Of a DNA stretch of 53,856 nt, positions 49,708 through 53,856 are shown in pieces. The stretch covers positions 1 to 53,856 of the IMG/VR virus record IMGVR_UViG_3300025110_000018, one strand, 5' to 3'. Numbering within the stretch: position 1 is the first letter of the stretch; every line of letters begins with the position of its first letter. The notes under the pieces were generated by a model. The model was given only the letters and a program-made list of their open reading frames with translations, ran no database searches and had not been told where the DNA came from. The translations under genes and the position numbers were made by a program. The DNA is from a virus.

Positions 49708-51116
49708 TACATCCCCATCAAATAATTTAGACCACCTTCGGCGTTATCTTTTCTAGTTTTCTTACCTTGTTCAAGAATGTCTATAATTTCGTCTGGACCT
49801 TTACCTGTTTCCATTAATTTAAAAGTTTGATCTAATGTTGCTAGAACTTGTGCTTTATGCTGTGGATCTGGATCTGCAATAATGTTATCTAATAAATCAT
49901 CATCAATACCCGGATATTTTTGTTTAAGTTCAAGTCGTTCTACCATTTTAGGAGTAAGTTCTCTTGCTCTTTCTAGCTCTGATGTATCTGGTGCAAATTG
50001 TGAATCTCCAAAATTTTCAGAAGTAATTTCATCTCCTTGTTTTATTGGTTTTGATCCAGGTGTCTGGCCTCCAGGGACTTTACCACCTAATCCTCTTTTT
50101 TTTGTAATCATGCCATAAGCTTCACCATAAGCATTGATAATATCTTTTTGATCAAACAGCTCTCTGTCAACACCTAATTCTTCAAGCATCGAATCAAGTG
50201 CAGCGTCAGCATCATATTTAGAATCACCTGATTCAAAAATATTATCAACAGCTTTTTTAATTTCTTCTTTTAAATCTTTACCTTTAGATGCTAAGAACTT
50301 AGCTAATCTGATTCCAGATCCAATTTTATAGTTAGCTCTCATTATTCCACCCATTGCGTTTGGATCTCTATCTTCTGGATCAAAATCTTTTAAAATTTTT
50401 TCTTCTTTATCATCTCTTAGCATTTTTTCTAACTCATCGTCAGTCATTCCTTGCGGTGGATTTTTAGGTTGTTTTAAATCAAAGAATCCTTCGTCATCTA
50501 AAATCTTCGTAATTTCTGTAAATGATCCACCTCTGTTTTCTATTTCAATCAACTCATCACCAAGGCTAGAAAGATCATTTAATGTGTCTTGACCAAAAGT
50601 TTTCTTAAATACTTCTATTGGATCAACACCACCTTGATAACCTTCTATAATTGCTTTTGCTTCTCTTTCATCTGCAATATTAATTTTACCTTCTCTAGCT
50701 AGTTTTTGTAAAACTTGTCTTGCTGCAGTTCTAACAAGTCCCATTTTAGGATCTAATGGCCCACCTGATCTGTATGGATTATTTTTTAACATATTGAAAA
50801 GATCGTCTTTTTGTTTTTCTAGTCTTTGCATAATTCCTGATGCCTGACTCGGTGACTCTTCTACTCTCTTACCTCTTTTGTCTACACCGGGTTTAAATAC
50901 AGCTTCGATAACTTCGCCTTCTTTAGGTTTTTTAATTGAAGTAATACCGCCTTGAGGTTTTCTAAATACTTGTTCAATCTGTCTTTTTAATAAATCTGAA
51001 ACTTCACCAAACTCTCTTTTTGCAAAATCCATCGCTTCATCTGCAGATTTAACCACGCCTGATTCAGCTAGACGTCTAAGTGATTGTAAAAATTTTATTA
51101 TTGCGTTTGGGTTCAT
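49707..51116 (-). CDS. conserved virion-type protein, 469 aa
   Basis: Starts MNPNAIIKFLQSLRRLAESG, with FGEVSDLLKRQIEQVFRKPQ, PSQASGIMQRLEKQKDDLF, NNPYRSGGPLDPKMGLVRTA and GGIMRANYKIGSG. Mostly helical and charged. The family is abundant between terminase and portal in marine phages; no enzymatic motif is visible. Starts on the terminase stop (TAATG) and couples by the same signal to the 925-aa gene. Confidence 0.6.
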   Translation of the reverse strand: MNPNAIIKFLQSLRRLAESGVVKSADEAMDFAKREFGEVSDLLKRQIEQVFRKPQGGITSIKKPKEGEVIEAVFKPGVDKRGKRVEESPSQASGIMQRLEKQKDDLFNMLKNNPYRSGGPLDPKMGLVRTAARQVLQKLAREGKINIADEREAKAIIEGYQGGVDPIEVFKKTFGQDTLNDLSSLGDELIEIENRGGSFTEITKILDDEGFFDLKQPKNPPQGMTDDELEKMLRDDKEEKILKDFDPEDRDPNAMGGIMRANYKIGSGIRLAKFLASKGKDLKEEIKKAVDNIFESGDSKYDADAALDSMLEELGVDRELFDQKDIINAYGEAYGMITKKRGLGGKVPGGQTPGSKPIKQGDEITSENFGDSQFAPDTSELERARELTPKMVERLELKQKYPGIDDDLLDNIIADPDPQHKAQVLATLDQTFKLMETGKGPDEIIDILEQGKKTRKDNAEGGLNYLMGM

Positions 51117-52594
51117 TAATAATAAGTCCTTTGTTTTTGAGGTAGCTCCTCGTCCTGATAGTCTTCAGGGTGTTCGATAAGTCCACCTTGTCTGAATCTC
51201 ATCACAGCTTGAGTCATAGAGTCAACCAAGTCATCATGGTCTCCATATGGAAATGCAGCACATTCTTCAATGACTTCCTGTGCAAACTCCATTTCTTTAG
51301 GCGCATAAATACGTCCTGACTCAAACAGTGGAGAAACACTGTTCACTCTTGTATGTTTATCATTTCCTTTGCTTGGTGTAAAGTTAATAACTGGGATTCC
51401 CATTTTTCTAAGTTCATATGTCAGAGGCAGCCCAGAGGCTTTAGATTCAATAATTACTGTCTCAGGATTCCAGTATCCGTATTGATCCATAGCAATTCTA
51501 CGTAATTCAGGAAACTCGTATCTACCTTTTAAGGAATCAACTAATATCAAACAAGGACCACTATCTTCACTGGGTGTAAAGACTCCCCATGTTGTTATCG
51601 CTGAAAAGTCAGCGGTAGATTTTTTCATAAACGCTGTATCGTAAGATTGTATAACATGTTCTAGTGGTGGTAAATCTCCTTCCCAATCTTGCCACCATTC
51701 TCTTTTGATCAAAGCTCCTTCTTCTCCGGTTGGATTCTGCATGTACTGTGCATTCCATTTTGAAAGGGGGATAGATGCTTTGACTCCTTCTAAATCTTTT
51801 ATGTTCCAATATTCAGGCCACAGAGGCTCACCGCTTGGCATGATGGCAGGAAATTCTATAACTTCCCATTGATCTGCTTTAGGTTCTTTTTGTGCAGAGA
51901 TTAATCTACCCGCCAAATCTTTTTGATTCCATCGTGTCATTACGATTACAATTGTTCCACCTGGTTGAAGACGTTGACGTGGACCAGATGTATACCATTC
52001 ATAAGTTCTTTCCAATGCTTGTGCATTCATTGCATCTTGTTCAGTATGTGGGTCATCAATAATTAATAGATCAGCACCACGACCTGTAATCGCTGATCCA
52101 ACACCGGCAGCATAATATTCACCACCTTGTTGTGTTTCCCATTTACCAGCAGCTTGAGAATCTTCTTTAAGTCTTGTTTGAAATACTTCTTTGTACTCAG
52201 GTGAATCCATAAGTTGTTTTGCTTTACGACCAAACCTTACAGATAATTCAGTTGTGTTTGTAGATTGAATAATTTTTAATTTAGGATTACGACCTACCAT
52301 CCAAGCAGGTAATAGGTATGATGCAAACTCAGACTTTGTATGTCTAGGTGCCATATTGATTATAACACGTTTAATCTTTCCACTTGCTATATCATTAAAT
52401 TTTTGTGCTACCTTTTTGTGATGAGAACCTTCTATAAAATCAGGCCATACATGTTTTACAAATGCCATGAAGTCATCTCTTATCTGAGACTCCTTTTTCT
52501 TCTCTTTCCACTTGTTCATATAAAGAGCTAATTGTCTTTTTACATCAGGTGGCAACTTTTCAAATTTTTTTAATTTTTCTTTGTCTAGGTTCAT
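51116..52594 (-). CDS. terL: terminase large subunit
   Basis: 492 aa. N-terminal packaging ATPase with a variant Walker A (APRHTKSE, 82-89), Walker B LLIIDDP (176-182), and coupling region IVIVMTRWNQKDLAGRL. The C-terminal nuclease has acidic sites in QSYDTAF, VIIESKASGLPL and PYGDHDDLVDS. This is a complete, typical large terminase. I did not find a small terminase subunit; upstream small genes may include it. Upstream (52595-52759) is gene-free and holds a terminator-like hairpin and a weak TTGACA/TATACA pair. Confidence 0.95.
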   Translation of the reverse strand: MNLDKEKLKKFEKLPPDVKRQLALYMNKWKEKKKESQIRDDFMAFVKHVWPDFIEGSHHKKVAQKFNDIASGKIKRVIINMAPRHTKSEFASYLLPAWMVGRNPKLKIIQSTNTTELSVRFGRKAKQLMDSPEYKEVFQTRLKEDSQAAGKWETQQGGEYYAAGVGSAITGRGADLLIIDDPHTEQDAMNAQALERTYEWYTSGPRQRLQPGGTIVIVMTRWNQKDLAGRLISAQKEPKADQWEVIEFPAIMPSGEPLWPEYWNIKDLEGVKASIPLSKWNAQYMQNPTGEEGALIKREWWQDWEGDLPPLEHVIQSYDTAFMKKSTADFSAITTWGVFTPSEDSGPCLILVDSLKGRYEFPELRRIAMDQYGYWNPETVIIESKASGLPLTYELRKMGIPVINFTPSKGNDKHTRVNSVSPLFESGRIYAPKEMEFAQEVIEECAAFPYGDHDDLVDSMTQAVMRFRQGGLIEHPEDYQDEELPQKQRTYY

Positions 52595-52718
52595 AAACGT
52601 TTTGTAAAGTATTTCATGGATATCAATGTATAAAACTTAGCATATATGTCAAATATTGGGACCCCTTTTTTACAAAAGGTGATTAACTAATATAAAAAAT
52701 TGCAAATTTTGGAAGAGG

Positions 52719-52751
52719 CCTGGTACCTCTATCGTTGACAGAGGTACCAGG
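52719..52751 (-). terminator. hairpin terminator upstream of terminase
   Basis: Perfect 12-bp stem CCTGGTACCTCT/AGAGGTACCAGG with a nine-base loop, just after the stop of the 91-aa gene. The following sequence contains a TTTTTT tract about 25 bases on. Likely ends transcription of the small-gene operon; as it precedes the terminase gene it could also lie near a packaging site, but nothing proves this. Confidence 0.65.
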
Positions 52752-52759
52752 TAGAAAGG

Positions 52760-53035
52760 TTACGCCCAACGTTTGAGCGCCTGTTTCTTGATTAAGATTG
52801 CAGGGCCACTGACCCAGTCATCATAACCAAATGCATACTTATCTTTTGTAAATGTCTCACGCCATAACTTAGTTGCAGGTTCGTTAAGTTCTAAACCTTT
52901 AAGCTTGCCCTCTTCATTTACTATAAGATAATCACCGTTAGGGAATGAGATGCCTTCAACATATCCACCAACAAACTTTTGAGCCGACTCTAGCGTCGGC
53001 TCATCTTTAGTGTTTTCTATAATCTTTAGTTCCAT
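52760..53035 (-). CDS. DUF3846-like small protein
   Basis: 91 aa. The sequence FVGGYVEGISFPNGDYLIVN, NEEGKLKGLELNEPATKLW and DDWVSGPAILIKK matches the DUF3846 pattern. Function unknown; such proteins occur as small early genes in phages and plasmids. Overlaps the next upstream gene by 10 bases and is followed by a terminator hairpin. Confidence 0.7.
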   Translation of the reverse strand: MELKIIENTKDEPTLESAQKFVGGYVEGISFPNGDYLIVNEEGKLKGLELNEPATKLWRETFTKDKYAFGYDDWVSGPAILIKKQALKRWA

Positions 53036-53271
53036 AAACCCTCCACAACGCCACCGTTTGTAGCTTTGTTAAGTGCTTCCAGGTACTCAGTTTCTGTCAT
53101 CATTAAAGTTGTTAAACAAAAATGATGTCTGTCAGCCTGGGTTTCCATTATTGGCGCTTTTAAATATTCAACCGCTTTATCTAAAAGTTCTTGTCTTCTA
53201 GATCCTCCTGGTTGCCACTCTGACTTAATAGTTTTTTTCTTTGCTTCTTCTGTGTTTATTGTTTTTGTCAT
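53026..53271 (-). CDS. hypothetical early-type protein, 81 aa
   Basis: Starts MTKTINTEEAKKKTIKSEWQ with a basic, probably flexible N-terminus, then GSRRQELLDKAVEYL and a C-terminal helix TETEYLEALNKA. Two Cys/His pairs are not zinc-like. Possible small regulator or host-takeover protein by position only. A promoter-like sequence lies at 53298-53326. Confidence 0.5.
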   Translation of the reverse strand: MTKTINTEEAKKKTIKSEWQPGGSRRQELLDKAVEYLKAPIMETQADRHHFCLTTLMMTETEYLEALNKATNGGVVEGLWN

Positions 53272-53288
53272 ATTATACCTTTCTTGTT

Positions 53289-53305
53289 AATAGGACTATC
53301 CTATT
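53289..53305. promoter_or_regulatory. palindromic operator-like site
   Basis: AATAGGA CTA TCCTATT, a perfect 7-bp inverted repeat with three central bases, overlapping the -10 box of the promoter-like sequence at 53298-53326 and the end of the gene at 53301. Its size and location fit a repressor binding site. The core TATCCTAT also occurs in the promoter-like elements at 1177 and 13975. Confidence 0.4.
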
Positions 53306-53326
53306 CTACAATCTGTCCATTGTCAA
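53298..53326 (-). promoter_or_regulatory. sigma70-like promoter for small-gene operon
   Basis: Minus-strand TTGACA, 17 bases, TAGGAT, 27 bases upstream of the ATG at 53271. The -10 box overlaps the inverted repeat at 53289-53305. Likely drives the last two genes before the terminase module. Confidence 0.45.
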
Positions 53327-53636
53327 CCCTTTCAATACTATATTCTGGACCCCACCTACGTTCTTCATTCTTAACTTTAGCATAGCCACCTGTTTCACGT
53401 CTATGTCTAATAAACTCAATCGGTCGACCTTGTTCAATGTTTTCCATATGCTCATTCAACCACTCGCCCTCACAACTTGTACTGCAAAAATATCTACTTC
53501 GTTTGTACCAAGTTGCTTCATGATCCCTTGTTAAGTTTGCATATCGTCCACGAATTACGCCACGCGATTTTAAAAACCTATCTGTTGTAACTCTAGTATG
53601 GCAATGTGGTCCTTGGCAAAAATGTTTATTTGGCAT
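53301..53636 (-). CDS. Cys/His-rich small protein, possible Zn binding
   Basis: 111 aa from the ATG that overlaps the upstream stop (TAATG). N-terminal CQGPHCHTRV and later YFCSTSCEGEW (about 30 and 70) suggest a zinc-binding unit, in the style of recruited transcription-factor fingers. Aromatic/basic segment HEATWYKRSRY precedes it. Function unknown; small Zn proteins are common among early phage genes. Confidence 0.6.
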   Translation of the reverse strand: MPNKHFCQGPHCHTRVTTDRFLKSRGVIRGRYANLTRDHEATWYKRSRYFCSTSCEGEWLNEHMENIEQGRPIEFIRHRRETGGYAKVKNEERRWGPEYSIERVDNGQIVE

Positions 53637-53809
53637 TATTCCCACCCCCTTTTCATTCTTTTCATTTCGCTATAAAGTTCTCCCATTTGCAACTTATCGC
53701 AAGATTTAACCCAATCAATTAACTCTTGCCTCATTGCTTTTTGTTCTTCATGTGCTTTTGCTCTGTTATTGTCAATCACTTCAAAATGTGCTTCGTTCTG
53801 TTCAGCCAT
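53636..53809 (-). CDS. small helical protein, 57 aa
   Basis: MAEQNEAHFEVIDNNRAKAH then EEQKAMRQELIDWVKSCDK and YSEMKRMKRGWE. Start chosen at the ATG behind GTGAGGTACTA; a longer TTG start at 53827 is less likely. Charged helix; function unknown. Confidence 0.55.
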   Translation of the reverse strand: MAEQNEAHFEVIDNNRAKAHEEQKAMRQELIDWVKSCDKLQMGELYSEMKRMKRGWE

Positions 53810-53856
53810 TAGTACCTCACTTTCCAACTGCCTGTTGCAGTTCTGTAACCTTTTTT
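53809..53856 (-). CDS. C-terminal end of an upstream gene cut by window edge (frame uncertain)
   Basis: The frame beginning at the window edge reads KKGYRTATGSWKVRY and stops so that its TAA overlaps the next ATG (TAATG), the coupling used elsewhere here. A second frame gives KVTELQQAVGK and stops at 53817 just before the ribosome site, and is as likely to be the real end. Only one can be the upstream gene. Confidence 0.3.
   Translation of the reverse strand, partial: KKGYRTATGSWKVRY

Noticed and set aside
52627-52652. Promoter for the terminase gene
   Set aside because: TTGACA and TATACA are separated by only 14 bases, too short for a confident sigma70 promoter.
1-53856. Circular genome with ends joined
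   Set aside because: Joining the ends keeps the methyltransferase frame open for only about 13 codons and would give an about 127-aa enzyme lacking most of the fold, so the join is probably not real.
1-53856. tRNA genes, integrase, repressor or RNA polymerase
   Set aside because: I looked for tRNA arm motifs and for tyrosine/serine recombinase, CI-like or T7-type polymerase motifs and found none I could support.

Overview
The window looks like most of the genome of a lytic, tailed marine bacteriophage of the kind that infects very AT-rich bacterioplankton such as SAR11; the host is an inference. Visible support is a strongly AT-rich sequence, tightly packed and often overlapping genes almost all on the minus strand, a complete set of packaging, portal, capsid and tail genes, and a replication module built around a family A DNA polymerase. 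The tail-completion genes resemble the P22 gp4 and gp10 types, so a podovirus-like particle is most likely. I saw no integrase, repressor, RNA polymerase, tRNA or CRISPR array. Both window ends cut through genes.

Read in the direction of transcription (right to left): small early-type genes (about 53.8-52.8 kb); large terminase, two large conserved virion-type proteins and the portal (52.6-44.3 kb); a holin-like membrane protein, an EF-hand microprotein and several tiny basic proteins (44.1-42.6 kb); a GroES-like co-chaperonin, scaffold and major capsid protein (42.4-38.9 kb) followed by a strong hairpin terminator; head completion and tail genes, including a virion protein with a cupredoxin-like domain and three tandem tail-collar proteins (38.3-31.2 kb). 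A four-gene cassette on the PLUS strand (29.0-31.2 kb) interrupts the tail module, and each of its four genes encodes a 2-oxoglutarate/Fe(II) oxygenase-like protein. Tail genes then resume (28.9-25.5 kb), followed by an oxygenase plus two glycosyltransferases (25.5-23.2 kb), candidate internal virion proteins (23.1-16.0 kb), a lone plus-strand SNF2-type helicase (14.4-15.8 kb), and the replication genes: ssDNA-binding-like protein, archaeo-eukaryotic-type primase, UvrD-like helicase, DUF3310 protein and PolA (14.3-7.2 kb). The left end (7.2-0 kb) mixes lysis candidates with accessory genes: six more oxygenase/cupin-like proteins, a sulfotransferase, Zn-ribbon proteins and a methyltransferase cut by the edge.

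The most remarkable property is the number of double-stranded beta-helix oxygenase-like genes: eleven in 54 kb, of several distinct subfamilies, next to glycosyltransferases, a sulfotransferase, a methyltransferase and tail-collar genes with divergent, Pro/Asn/Gly-rich loops. A working hypothesis is a phage-encoded hydroxylation and conjugation system acting on virion proteins, host proteins or another polymer. The gene content is visible in the sequence; the substrate is unknown and the pathway is inference.
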